DNA of 64,000 nt from an uncultured Paracoccaceae bacterium (GCA_937146765.1 CAKZRP010000067.1:62001-126000), one strand, 5' to 3'; positions 26,890 to 37,802 are shown, counted from the first letter of the stretch. Numbers and translations are program-made. Notes: generated from the letters alone by a model not told the origin.

Positions 26890-27504
26890 TTACTCCTTGG
26901 GGACCTCGCCATTGCGACCCGCCAGCACCACGCTGATGGTATAGGCGGCTTCCGGGCTCAGCCCTGCCATCACGCCTGCCGCAGCCTCCGGACGCATCCG
27001 GGCAAGGAAACCGGCAGCAAAACTCGGATCCATCGTCTCGAACAGGGCAGCCGCATCCTTGGGCTTCATCTGCTCGTAAACGCTGGTCAGGCGAGTCACA
27101 TCGGCCTCAGCCGCGCCATCCGCCAGCGCCAGGGTGCCGAGCAGCTTCTGCTCCGCCTGCTGCAGGTCCGCCAGCTTCTTCTCGATCGCCTGGTCGGCGA
27201 TCTGCAAGGCCTTCATGCGATCTTCGATCTCGGCCTCACGCTCGTCCAGCATGGATTCGCGCTTCTTGAAGGCCAGGAGCATCGCCTGCATCTCGGCAGA
27301 GCTGGGCGCGGCTCCTTGGCCCGCATCCGCGGAATTGGAAGGAGCGGCCGTTTCGGTCTTCATCGCCGCCACTTCGCGCGCGATCGCCGGCCCCGCCTCA
27401 AGAGCGATTCGTACCACGGCAGAGCCCATCAGGAAGATCGCCAGCAACATCAGGGTGCCGCGCTTGGCCTTATAGCCCTTCTTGGGTTTTGCAGCTTTCG
27501 ACAT
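26890..27504 (-). CDS. MotE-like flagellar protein with MgtE-N/FliG-N-like domain
   Basis: A 204-aa protein with one N-terminal membrane anchor (LMLLAIFLMGSAVVRIAL), a coiled coil (~85-140: REAEIEDRMKALQIADQAIEKKLADLQQAEQ) and a C-terminal domain (YEQMKPKDAAALFETMDPSFAAGFLARMRPEAAAGVMAGLSP) of the MgtE N-terminal type, as in MotE. In Sinorhizobium, MotE is a periplasmic chaperone of MotC. Its presence just upstream of motA and the 809-aa periplasmic protein suggests an equivalent pair. ATG 27504 overlaps the previous stop by one base. Confidence 0.78.
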   Translation of the reverse strand: MSKAAKPKKGYKAKRGTLMLLAIFLMGSAVVRIALEAGPAIAREVAAMKTETAAPSNSADAGQGAAPSSAEMQAMLLAFKKRESMLDEREAEIEDRMKALQIADQAIEKKLADLQQAEQKLLGTLALADGAAEADVTRLTSVYEQMKPKDAAALFETMDPSFAAGFLARMRPEAAAGVMAGLSPEAAYTISVVLAGRNGEVPKE

Positions 27505-27980
27505 CACGCCACCCGATTCTGGCTGCGATGGTGCCGTACGAACATCAGGCCCGAGGGCTTGACCTCTTCCTGGGGTTCGGGCTCGACACTTTCCTCGACC
27601 ACTTCAGGCTGCGCTTCCACCTGGGCTTCGGCTTCGTAAGCCTCTGCAAGTGCGTCATTTTCCTCGGTTCTTGCTTCCGCCTTCGGCTCTTGCTGCGGCG
27701 CGATGTCATGCATCGACGCCATCATCAGCTCCAGCTTGTGCGCCACCGATTCGGCGCGCCCGGTAAGCTGTTCCAGCGCCTTGCTGGAGCCGTCGGACAT
27801 CTGCCGCGCCGCCACCAGCGATTTGTTCAGGTCATCCACTTGCGAAGACAGCACCGCCACTGCGCCGCCGACCCCTTTTTCGAGGTCGTTGAACTTTTTC
27901 AGTCGGCGCGCGAGCACCAGGCAGTAAAATCCGGCCCCAAGGGCCCCCGCTGCAAGCAGGATATCAGCAATAAGGTCCAT
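27504..27980 (-). CDS. Single-pass coiled-coil protein in the motor operon (possibly DUF6468-like)
   Basis: A 158-aa protein with an N-terminal membrane helix (LIADILLAAGALGAGFYCLVLA), a basic start (RRLKKFNDLEKG), a coiled coil (VLSSQVDDLNKSLVAARQMSDGSSKALEQL…) and a Glu/Ala/Pro-rich tail. It lies between fliL and motE-like genes with 9-bp and 1-bp junctions. Small proteins of this layout occur beside motor genes in alphaproteobacteria. Function is unknown and the family name is tentative. Confidence 0.65.
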   Translation of the reverse strand: MDLIADILLAAGALGAGFYCLVLARRLKKFNDLEKGVGGAVAVLSSQVDDLNKSLVAARQMSDGSSKALEQLTGRAESVAHKLELMMASMHDIAPQQEPKAEARTEENDALAEAYEAEAQVEAQPEVVEESVEPEPQEEVKPSGLMFVRHHRSQNRVA

Positions 27981-27989
27981 CCTGTCCTC

Positions 27990-28514
27990 CTAGTTAAGTA
28001 CGAAATCCATGATCAGCAGGTCACGCACGCGACCCTGTCCGGTCGCAATGTTGATCCGCCGCAGCATTTGTGAGCGTATTTTGGGCAGAGCCATCGGATC
28101 GGTCAGATCATCAAGCTCCAGCGCCCGCAGGTAGCTGTTCAGAACATCGACAACTCTGGGGAGGACTTTTTCGACCTCGGCCTGATCGGCCATGGTCACC
28201 TCGAGTTGTGCACGGAACCGCAGTTGATTGAGTCCGCTCGCCTTGCGCAGCGTGATCACAATCGGTTCCATTTCGATAAAGGCAAGGTTGGCGATATCTT
28301 CCGCCGACTCACCCTTGTCCACGCCTTCTGGCGCCCCTTTGGCAGCATGCGCAACTTCCGGCGCAGATGTGTTGCCAAAGGGAAGAAGGCCTGACTGGAC
28401 GGCATAAAAACCGCCCCCTGCGCCAGCGATGGCAAGTACGAGCCCTATGATAAGGGGCATCTTACCTTTCTTCGCCGACCCATCTGTTTCTACATCAGCT
28501 ACAGCGTCTGTCAT
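27990..28514 (-). CDS. fliL: FliL-family basal body protein (second copy)
   Basis: A 174-aa protein: basic segment, membrane helix (KMPLIIGLVLAIAGAGGGFYAV), linker, then a FliL domain (FIEMEPIVITLRKASGLNQLRFRAQLEV…, VVDVLNSYLRALELDDLTDP…LPKIRSQMLRRINIATGQGRVRDLLIMDFVLN). ATG 28514 has AGGGA at good spacing; an upstream ATG at 28547 has none. First gene of the stator-associated operon, divergent from fliF. Its domain is clearly diverged from the copy at 18122, so the two are probably specialised. Confidence 0.88.
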   Translation of the reverse strand: MTDAVADVETDGSAKKGKMPLIIGLVLAIAGAGGGFYAVQSGLLPFGNTSAPEVAHAAKGAPEGVDKGESAEDIANLAFIEMEPIVITLRKASGLNQLRFRAQLEVTMADQAEVEKVLPRVVDVLNSYLRALELDDLTDPMALPKIRSQMLRRINIATGQGRVRDLLIMDFVLN

Positions 28515-28560
28515 GGCTATCCCTAAAACGTCGTGCATCCCGTTCATAACCCGACAGGAA

Positions 28561-28575
28561 CTAACCGAATGTTAA
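28561..28575 (-). promoter_or_regulatory. CtrA-like motif between fliL and fliF
   Basis: On the minus strand TTAA, seven bases (CATTCGG), TTAG: seven of eight fixed bases of the CtrA consensus. It is centred in the 119-bp gap between the divergent fliL and fliF starts, where it could coordinate motor and MS-ring/export genes. Confidence 0.5.
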
Positions 28576-28633
28576 GGCCAATCGGAGAAAAGGGTTGCAC
28601 GCCGGAGAGAACGCCGGTGCGACGGAGGTTAAT

Positions 28634-30319
28634 GTGCAGCAGATCAAGAATGTCTGGGCAAGTTTGGATATGCGGAAGCGTCTGATGGCGGTCGGGGCAA
28701 CCCTGGCCGTGATCCTGACCTTCTTCCTCATGTCTCTGGTGGCCAACAAACCCACCATGCAGCTCTTATATGCCGGGCTCGAAAGCAGTACGGCCGGGGA
28801 AGTTGTCAGCGCTCTGGAAACGAGTGGTGTCGACTATGAAGTCCGCGGGGGATCGATTTACGTTCCCGCGGAGAAACGCGATGAACTGAGGATGACCCTC
28901 GCCAGCCAGGGCCTGCCGGCAAATGGCGGCAAAGGGTACGAATTGCTCGATTCGCTCAGCGGGTTCGGAACCACATCGCAAATGTTTGACGCTGCCTATT
29001 GGCGCGCAAAGGAGGGCGAACTGGCCCGCACCATCGTGGCCAATCCCCACGTCAGCCAGGCTCGCGTCCATATCGCAAATACCGGCAGCAACCCGTTTCA
29101 ACGCACCATCGAGCCCACGGCCTCCGTGTCCGTGACCCCGATGGGCGCACCGATCACACCTTCGCAGGCAAATGCGATTCGCTTCCTGGTGGCATCGGCG
29201 GTGGCGGGTCTTCCGGTCGACAACGTGGCGGTGATCGATGCCAATGGCGCGCTGATCGGCTCGCCCGAAGCGGCGGCAGCAGCTGGCGCGGGCACCGATG
29301 ACCGGTCTCAGACCCTGCGGGAACGCGTCCTGCGCCTGGTCGAGGCACGTGTGGGCCATGGCAATGCGGTGGTCGAGATCGCAGTGGAAACCATCACCGA
29401 CACCGAATCCATTCGCGAGAAACGCGTGGATCCGGAAAGCCGGGTGGCTGTCAGCACCGATGTAGAAGAACGTGTCGACAGTTCGCAGAATCAGGCCGGC
29501 GAAGTCACTGTCGCCTCCAACATTCCCGATGGGGATGCAGGCACGGGCAATGGGTCCAAAGCCAATACCAATGCGACCCGGGAGCGGATCAACTACGAGA
29601 TTTCCGAGACTGAAAAGGAAATTACCCGGGGTCCCGGCGCCATCAAGCGCATGACCGTCGCGGTATTAATCAACGGTGTGACAACTGTTGGCGCCGACGG
29701 CACCACGGTGTTCGAGCCGCGTCCCGACGAGGAGTTGAACGCCCTGCGCGAATTGATTTCCGCCGCCGTCGGCTTCGATGCGGACCGGGGCGATGTCATC
29801 ACCCTCAAGTCGATGGATCTCCCCAACGTGGAGCCGCAGGGTACCTCTGTCAGCTCCTCCTTCTTCGACAATCTCTATTTCGATGTGATGTCGATGATCC
29901 AGATGGCCGCGCTTGCTGTCGTTGCCCTGGTGCTCGGTCTCTTTGTTGTCCGCCCGATCCTGGCCGGCAATGGCGCCACCCTCCGGGCGCTGCCTGGTCC
30001 AAAGGCTCCGGGCGCGGCAGGTTTGCCTGAACTCCCGAACCTGCAAGGCGGCAATCCCGGCTTCATGACCAATCCCAATCTGGGGGCAAATATTGCCCTG
30101 GATGGGGAAATCGATACCGGCGGCGACGACGGCTTTGCCCCGATGGGTGGCTTTGATGGCCTGCCGGGCATGGGTGACGGTCTGAACAGCTTCGGCGGCG
30201 GCGGTGGCTTCGGCGATGATCCGGTGGATCGTCTGCGGGCCATGATCGGCGAACGCCAGGAAGAAACCGTGCAGATCCTGCGCGGGTGGCTTGAAGAGAA
30301 CAATGGGGAGCGTGTCTGA
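28634..30319 (+). CDS. fliF: Flagellar MS-ring protein FliF
   Basis: A 561-aa MS-ring protein. N-terminal membrane helix after LDMRKRLMAVG; the periplasmic ring-building region includes QLLYAGLESSTAGEVVSALE, ELARTIVANPHVSQARVHIA and the RVLRLVEARVGHGNAVVEIAVE segment; the second membrane helix is near residue 425 and the cytoplasmic C-terminus ends DRLRAMIGERQEETVQILRGWLEE, the FliG-binding type. GTG 28634 is preceded by GGAGG with five bases between; the TTG 39 bases upstream lacks this. FliG itself is not encoded here. Confidence 0.95.
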   Translation: MQQIKNVWASLDMRKRLMAVGATLAVILTFFLMSLVANKPTMQLLYAGLESSTAGEVVSALETSGVDYEVRGGSIYVPAEKRDELRMTLASQGLPANGGKGYELLDSLSGFGTTSQMFDAAYWRAKEGELARTIVANPHVSQARVHIANTGSNPFQRTIEPTASVSVTPMGAPITPSQANAIRFLVASAVAGLPVDNVAVIDANGALIGSPEAAAAAGAGTDDRSQTLRERVLRLVEARVGHGNAVVEIAVETITDTESIREKRVDPESRVAVSTDVEERVDSSQNQAGEVTVASNIPDGDAGTGNGSKANTNATRERINYEISETEKEITRGPGAIKRMTVAVLINGVTTVGADGTTVFEPRPDEELNALRELISAAVGFDADRGDVITLKSMDLPNVEPQGTSVSSSFFDNLYFDVMSMIQMAALAVVALVLGLFVVRPILAGNGATLRALPGPKAPGAAGLPELPNLQGGNPGFMTNPNLGANIALDGEIDTGGDDGFAPMGGFDGLPGMGDGLNSFGGGGGFGDDPVDRLRAMIGERQEETVQILRGWLEENNGERV

Positions 30320-30915
30320 TGACCATCGCACATCTTCTGGAAGACTTTGGAGTCAAGATCCCGGTCGAAACCGTCAGCAGCTTCTCCGAGGAAGTCATCG
30401 AGGAAGCCAAACTGGTTTCCTTCGAGAAAGGATACACGGCGGGCTGGGATGACGCGATCGAAGCCAAGGACAAGGAAAACACCCGGATCTCCGCGACTCT
30501 GGCCGGCTCGCTCGAGGATCTGAGCTTCACCTACCACGAAGCTCAGACCCAGCTCATCGAATCGCTTGATCCGATGTTCAAGGTCCTTACCTCCGTTATC
30601 CTTCCGGATACTATGGCGGCGACCTTCGGCCATCATATCATCGATCATCTCAACGAGATGGCGAAGGGGCAGATCAACGAACCGATGGAAATCGTCGTCT
30701 CTGCCGGCGAAGGCAATGCGGTGCGGGCGCTTCTGGGCGAGGAATCCAGTGTCGAGGTGCGTGTCCGCGAGGATGCCAACCTCTCCGCCGGACAGGCCCA
30801 GTTGCGCGTCGGTGCCAGCGAAAGAGAACTGAACTCCGAGGCCCTGCTCGACTCCATCCGTGAGTCGATCGATGCCTTCTCATATCAATTCAAAGAGGAA
30901 AGCCATTATGGATGA
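30319..30915 (+). CDS. fliH: FliH-like export ATPase regulator
   Basis: A 198-aa soluble protein: acidic N-terminal segment (VSSFSEEVIEEAKLVSFEKGYTAGWDDA, the FliH-type GY-x-x-G-W region), a helical stalk, and a C-terminal domain like that of FliH/AtpE. It overlaps fliF by one base (TGATG) and fliN by 8 bp. FliH dimers inhibit FliI and tether it to FliN and FlhA. Sequence identity in this family is low, so context carries much of the call. Confidence 0.78.
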   Translation: MTIAHLLEDFGVKIPVETVSSFSEEVIEEAKLVSFEKGYTAGWDDAIEAKDKENTRISATLAGSLEDLSFTYHEAQTQLIESLDPMFKVLTSVILPDTMAATFGHHIIDHLNEMAKGQINEPMEIVVSAGEGNAVRALLGEESSVEVRVREDANLSAGQAQLRVGASERELNSEALLDSIRESIDAFSYQFKEESHYG

Positions 30916-31204
30916 CACCGGCGACCTGAACCAAAAATCCGCCGACTTCGGTAACCCCTTCGTTTCGGTGCCGGTGGAAGTCATCGTCTCGGTCGGCAAG
31001 GCCCGTCCGCTGATCCGTGATCTGGTCAATCTGGGCGAGAACGCGATCCTGACCCTCGACAAGAAGGTCGAGGATCCGGTGGACCTCTATGTCGGGGACC
31101 GCCTGGTCGCCCGTGGTCAACTCGAGGAGATGGAAGGCGACCAGGCCGGTCAACTGGCCGTTCGCCTTACCGAAATCGCCGATTTGCAAAGCGGGCTGGG
31201 ATGA
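30908..31204 (+). CDS. fliN: Flagellar C-ring protein FliN
   Basis: A 98-aa SpoA-domain protein (PVEVIVSVGKARPLIRDLVNLGENAILTLDKKVEDPVDLYVGDRLVARGQL…), covering the motor switch domain of FliN. It starts inside the fliH end and overlaps fliP by ATGA. FliN forms the base of the C-ring and docks FliH. Partners FliM and FliG are not in this operon, unlike the common fliF-fliG-fliH or fliM-fliN-fliP orders. Confidence 0.92.
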   Translation: MDDTGDLNQKSADFGNPFVSVPVEVIVSVGKARPLIRDLVNLGENAILTLDKKVEDPVDLYVGDRLVARGQLEEMEGDQAGQLAVRLTEIADLQSGLG

Positions 31205-31947
31205 CACGAAAATTAATCGCTCTGGGGGCGCTGGCAGTCGTAATGCTGCTGGCGCAACCTCAGGTAGCGCTGGCGCAAGAATTGAGCCTCAATCTCGCCG
31301 ATGGTCAATCGATCTCGGCCCGCACCATCCAGCTGATCCTGCTGATCACCGTGCTCAGCGTGGCCCCCGGCCTGCTGATCATGATCACCTGCTTTCCGTT
31401 CCTGGTCACCGTGCTGTCGATCCTGCGACAGGCGATCGGTCTGCAACAGGCGCCGCCAAACATGCTGATGATCAGCCTGGCCATGTTCCTCACCTATTTC
31501 GTGATGGAACCTGTGTTCCAGGAAGCATGGGACACCGGGATCTCTCCCCTGCTCGACGAGCAGATCGAAGTGGTCCCGGCATTGGAGCGCGCCATCGTTC
31601 CCTTCCGAAGCTTCATGGCCAACCGGCTGGATGCGGACACCTTCTATGCCATCTCCGACCTGCGTCCCGGGACCGAAGGGTTGGACCCCACTGCGGAGGC
31701 GCCGCTCTCCGTGCTGATCCCGAGCTTCATGCTTTCAGAGATCACACGTGCCTTCCAGATCGGGTTCCTGGTCTTCCTGCCCTTCCTGGTGATCGACCTC
31801 GTCACCGCGGCGGTGCTGATGTCCATGGGCATGATGATGGTGCCGCCGGCCCTGGTTTCTCTGCCATTCAAGCTGGCTTTCTTCGTCGTGGCCGACGGAT
31901 GGAGCCTGATCGCGAGCGCTCTGGTTCGCAGCTATTACCCAAGCTGA
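31201..31947 (+). CDS. fliP: Flagellar export gate protein FliP
   Basis: A 248-aa gate subunit with a cleavable-type signal peptide (LIALGALAVVMLLAQPQVALAQ), as known for FliP, and about four further transmembrane segments. LLITVLSVAPGLLIMITCFPFLVTVLSILRQAIGLQQAPPNML and FLPFLVIDLVTAAVLMSMGMMMVPP are family signatures. It ends the fliF-fliH-fliN-fliP unit and the flagellar block. fliO is not visible. Confidence 0.95.
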   Translation: MTRKLIALGALAVVMLLAQPQVALAQELSLNLADGQSISARTIQLILLITVLSVAPGLLIMITCFPFLVTVLSILRQAIGLQQAPPNMLMISLAMFLTYFVMEPVFQEAWDTGISPLLDEQIEVVPALERAIVPFRSFMANRLDADTFYAISDLRPGTEGLDPTAEAPLSVLIPSFMLSEITRAFQIGFLVFLPFLVIDLVTAAVLMSMGMMMVPPALVSLPFKLAFFVVADGWSLIASALVRSYYPS

Positions 31948-31972
31948 CACGCTCACATGGGCTGAAGATGAT

Positions 31973-32003
31973 CCCCGGACGGTCCTGCCGCCCGGGGTTT
32001 TTT
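31973..32003 (+). terminator. Terminator after fliP
   Basis: CCCCGG (31973-31978) and CGG (31980-31982) pair with CCG (31988-31990) and CCGGGG (31992-31997), with one mismatch, followed by a six-T run (31998-32003). Good intrinsic terminator for fliF-fliP. Confidence 0.85.
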
Positions 32004-32243
32004 GTGCCGCATAACGAATCGACCGGGCATCCTCCCTTGCCAATCAGAAGGACCAGCCGGGCGATTTGAGAGATATAGGTCCAACCGCGCAGGTGAGCAG
32101 ACCACCGCCGACAGAAAGGGAAACCAGATCCACAACTGCAACCGAGTTGCCGATTCGGTTCGACAAATACCCCCGAGTAACCCCGGTCCATCTTGGTTGC
32201 GCCAAATCGGGCAGTGACGCAAAAGAGGCGCCTCAAAACACGA

Positions 32244-32265
32244 AGGGGCGCCTCGCGACGCCCCT
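32244..32265 (-). terminator. Terminator after secA
   Basis: AGGGGCG (32244-32250) and CGCCCCT (32259-32265) form a 7-bp stem about 45 bases beyond the secA stop, followed on the minus strand by a modest T-rich stretch (TCGTGTTTTG). Confidence 0.6.
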
Positions 32266-32310
32266 CGTTGAACCCTGGGTCAGGCTGTGCCTGTGACGGA
32301 ACCTGTCAGG

Positions 32311-34995
<2,685 letters not shown>

Positions 34996-35172
34996 ATGCG
35001 CTCCAAAAGTCCTGTTCACGGCCTTGTTTCGCGGCAGGCTTGCCCGCCGTGTTCGCAACCCATAAACAAAGGTGGAAAGACGGTCCTGCCGGAGGCCCTA
35101 TGGCGATGTAAGGGGCAGGAAAATAAGTGTCAACGCCACGCTCCCCTGTGGCAGGAATATAGGAAGGTTTCC

Positions 35173-36024
35173 ATGCGCAAAGGTCTCACTTTTTTGCAAG
35201 GCCTCGCTGCAGCTGCTGTCCTGGGCCTTGCCGGCCCGGCAATTGCCGAACAGCATGCCAATACCGTTGTCGCCAAGGTGAATGGCGAAGAGATTACTCT
35301 CGGCCATATGATCGTGGCGCGCTCCAAACTGCCCGCGCAGTACCAGAGCCTGCCCGATGACGTGTTGTTCAACGCCTTGCTGGACCAGCTTATTCAGCAA
35401 ACTGCCCTGAAACAGGAACTGCACGGCGACCTGCCGCGTCACATCCGCTTGACCATCGAGAACGAGCGCCGCTCGCTGCTGGCCTCCGAGGTGATCGACA
35501 GCATCATGCAAGGCGCTCAGAGCGAAGATGCAATCCGCGACGCCTATGATGCGAAGTACTCCACCGGCACCGGCGGCGATGAGTTCAACGCGGCTCACAT
35601 TCTCGTGGAAACCGAGGAAGAGGCACAAGAGATCAAGAACCAGCTGGATGCCGGCGCGGATTTTGCGGCACTGGCACAGGAATCTTCGATTGGTCCCTCG
35701 GGGCCCAACGGGGGTGCATTGGGCTGGTTCGGCAATGGTCGGATGGTCCCAGAGTTCGAGGCTGCCGTTTCCGAGATGCGCGCAGGCCAGATCTCCGATC
35801 CGGTGCAAACCCAATTTGGCTGGCATGTCATCCAGTTGATCGAACGGCGCAAGCTCGAGGCACCGGACTTCACGGACGTGCGCGAAGAGATCGCGCAGGA
35901 ACTGGCCGTTCAGGCGGTGGAGGACCGTGTCAATCAACTCACTGCCCGCGCCGCCATTGAACGACCGGATCTCGGCGACATGGATCCGTCCATGCTGCGC
36001 GATCTGAGCCTCATCAACGACTGA
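35173..36024 (+). CDS. Secreted parvulin-type peptidyl-prolyl isomerase
   Basis: A 283-aa periplasmic foldase. The signal peptide ends around GPAIAEQ. An N-terminal SurA/PrsA-like helical region is followed by one parvulin domain (about 145-235: AAHILVETEEEAQEIKNQLDAGADFAALAQESS, GGALGWFGNGRMVPEFE, TQFGWHVIQLIE). Divergent from secA across 177 bp, a sensible pairing of export motor and folding factor. One PPIase domain distinguishes it from classical two-domain SurA. Confidence 0.9.
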   Translation: MRKGLTFLQGLAAAAVLGLAGPAIAEQHANTVVAKVNGEEITLGHMIVARSKLPAQYQSLPDDVLFNALLDQLIQQTALKQELHGDLPRHIRLTIENERRSLLASEVIDSIMQGAQSEDAIRDAYDAKYSTGTGGDEFNAAHILVETEEEAQEIKNQLDAGADFAALAQESSIGPSGPNGGALGWFGNGRMVPEFEAAVSEMRAGQISDPVQTQFGWHVIQLIERRKLEAPDFTDVREEIAQELAVQAVEDRVNQLTARAAIERPDLGDMDPSMLRDLSLIND

Positions 36025-36062
36025 GCTTTTTTCAATTTCCATTCGGTACGAGGACGTCCCAC

Positions 36063-37289
36063 ATGGCCAAATCCCTGCCCCGCTCTCCCCTTGCTCCTGC
36101 TGACTTCCCGGCTCTGCCGGTGATCGCCGGGGTTCGTTTTGCCTCTGCCGCTGCTGGTGTGAAATACCAGGGTCGAACCGACGTGATGCTGGCCGTGATG
36201 GACGCGGGCACCTCTGTCGCCGGGGTATTCACCCGCTCCGCCACCCGCTCCGCGCCGGTGCTGGACTGTCAGGCCAAACTGGGCGGCGCCACTGAGAAAG
36301 GTGCTGCGATATTGGTGAACTCCGGCAATTCCAATGCCTTCACCGGGCATTATGGCCAGACTTCGGTGGCAGAGATCACCTCTGCTGTGGCGGATTTGAC
36401 GGGAATGCCGCAAGAGCGCGTCTTTACGGCCTCCACAGGCGTCATCGGCGAACCGCTCAAGCACGAGCGCATCATCGCCAAGCTGGAAGAGCTGAACGGG
36501 GCACTTGCAGCCGACGGTATGGAGGCGGCGGCCAAGGCGATCATGACCACCGATACCTTCCCGAAAGGGGCCACCGCCTCGGTGGAGATCGACGGCAAGA
36601 GCGTCAAGATCGCCGGCATTGCCAAAGGGTCGGGCATGATCGCGCCGGATATGGCAACCATGCTGGTCTATATCTTCACCGATGCGATCTACGAACAGAC
36701 CGCCCTTCAGGCGCTGCTTTCGGGTCAGACCAACACCTCGTTCAACTGCATCACAGTCGACAGTGACACATCCACGTCGGACAGTCTGATGCTTTGCGCG
36801 ACGGGCGCTTCGGGTGTTGATGCCACCGGCAATTCCGATTTCGCCGCAGCACTTGAAAGTGTGATGCTGGACCTTGCACATCAGGTGGTGCGGGACGGCG
36901 AAGGCGCGACCAAGTTCGTCGAGATCCGGGTGACCGGCGCCGCCTCGGATGCGGATGCCAAGGTGCACGGCATGGCAATCGCAAACTCGCCGCTGGTGAA
37001 GACCGCCCTCGCCGGCGAGGATCCGAACTGGGGCCGGATCGTCATGGCCATCGGCAAGTCCGGCGCCAAGGCAGACCGCGATTTGCTGTCGATTTCCTTC
37101 GGCGATGTTCTGGTTGCGGAGAAGGGCTGGGTCTCCCCCACCTACAAGGAAGAGCTGGGCGCGGCCGAGATGAAGAAGGCAGAGATCACCATCAAGGTGG
37201 ATCTGGGTCTTGGGAGTGGCCGGTCCACCGTCTGGACCTGCGATCTGACCCATCAGTATATCACCATCAACGCGGACTACCGCTCGTGA
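36063..37289 (+). CDS. argJ: Bifunctional ornithine acetyltransferase / N-acetylglutamate synthase ArgJ
   Basis: A 408-aa enzyme of the cyclic arginine pathway; it transfers acetyl from N-acetylornithine to glutamate. KGSGMIAPDMATMLVYIFTDA contains the autocleavage site between Ala and Thr that releases alpha and beta chains and exposes the catalytic Thr. NTSFNCITVDSDTSTSDS and EDPNWGRIVMAIGKSGA are further signatures. The stop overlaps the mutT start (GTGA), so the pair is coupled; no metabolic link is obvious. Confidence 0.96.
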   Translation: MAKSLPRSPLAPADFPALPVIAGVRFASAAAGVKYQGRTDVMLAVMDAGTSVAGVFTRSATRSAPVLDCQAKLGGATEKGAAILVNSGNSNAFTGHYGQTSVAEITSAVADLTGMPQERVFTASTGVIGEPLKHERIIAKLEELNGALAADGMEAAAKAIMTTDTFPKGATASVEIDGKSVKIAGIAKGSGMIAPDMATMLVYIFTDAIYEQTALQALLSGQTNTSFNCITVDSDTSTSDSLMLCATGASGVDATGNSDFAAALESVMLDLAHQVVRDGEGATKFVEIRVTGAASDADAKVHGMAIANSPLVKTALAGEDPNWGRIVMAIGKSGAKADRDLLSISFGDVLVAEKGWVSPTYKEELGAAEMKKAEITIKVDLGLGSGRSTVWTCDLTHQYITINADYRS

Positions 37290-37696
37290 GTGGTGCAAAA
37301 AAGGTCGTCCTCGTCTCAGCCGTCGCGCTGATCGACGTGGAAGGGCGTATCCTTCTGGCCCAACGGCCAGAAGGCAAGTCCATGGCGGGTCTGTGGGAAT
37401 TCCCCGGCGGCAAGATAGAAGCCGGAGAGACCCCAGAAGCGGCCCTTATCCGTGAACTGCACGAAGAATTGGGCATCAACACCTGGGCCAGCTGCCTCGC
37501 GCCGCTGACCTTTGCCAGCCACTCCTATGAGACCTTCCACCTGCTGATGCCGCTTTTTGCCTGCCGCAAATGGGAGGGCATCCCGCAAGCGCGGGAAGGC
37601 CAGGTACTGAAATGGGTGCGCGCTTCAGAGCTGCGAGATTATCCGATGCCGCCGGCAGACATTCCGCTGATTCCGATCCTCAGGGACTGGCTCTGA
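37286..37696 (+). CDS. mutT: MutT-type 8-oxo-dGTP diphosphatase
   Basis: A 136-aa Nudix hydrolase. Complete Nudix box GGKIEAGETPEAALIRELHEELGI at about residues 36-58, followed by a MutT-like C-terminus (WVRASELRDYPMPPADIPLI). Cleans oxidised guanine nucleotides from the dNTP pool. Start GTG overlaps the argJ stop. A weak hairpin (about 37696-37740, AACG…CGTT with inner ATTG/CAAT) after the gene may be its terminator. Confidence 0.9.
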   Translation: MSGAKKVVLVSAVALIDVEGRILLAQRPEGKSMAGLWEFPGGKIEAGETPEAALIRELHEELGINTWASCLAPLTFASHSYETFHLLMPLFACRKWEGIPQAREGQVLKWVRASELRDYPMPPADIPLIPILRDWL

Positions 37697-37768
37697 ACGA
37701 TGATTGACTGCTCCGTTAAACGGGTCTGACCAATCGTTAATTTCTTTAAGGCGCCTAGATGTTCCGCT

Positions 37769-37796
37769 TTGACATCTGAGTTCACCTATATCTAGT
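37769..37796 (+). promoter_or_regulatory. Candidate sigma-70 promoter of an orphan transcript
   Basis: A perfect TTGACA (37769-37774), 16-base spacer, then TCTAGT (37791-37796), pointing into a 300-bp region with no supported gene but with a strong rightward terminator. Confidence 0.4.
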
Positions 37797-37802
37797 TCTC
37801 GC

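Larger units (their letters stand above)
31948..32310. other. Intergenic region between fliP and secA
   Basis: About 360 bp between convergent genes. It contains the rightward terminator after fliP (31973-32003) and the leftward one after secA (32244-32265). I see no supported gene, tRNA or repeat in the remainder; a leftward frame overlapping fliP is compositionally non-coding. Confidence 0.6.

Noticed and set aside
31868..32236. 122-codon leftward frame overlapping the fliP end
   Set aside because: Overlaps fliP and its terminator and looks non-coding in composition.
32004..32243. tRNA gene in the fliP-secA gap (a GGTTCGA-like string occurs)
   Set aside because: No cloverleaf with acceptor, D and anticodon arms could be built around it on either strand.
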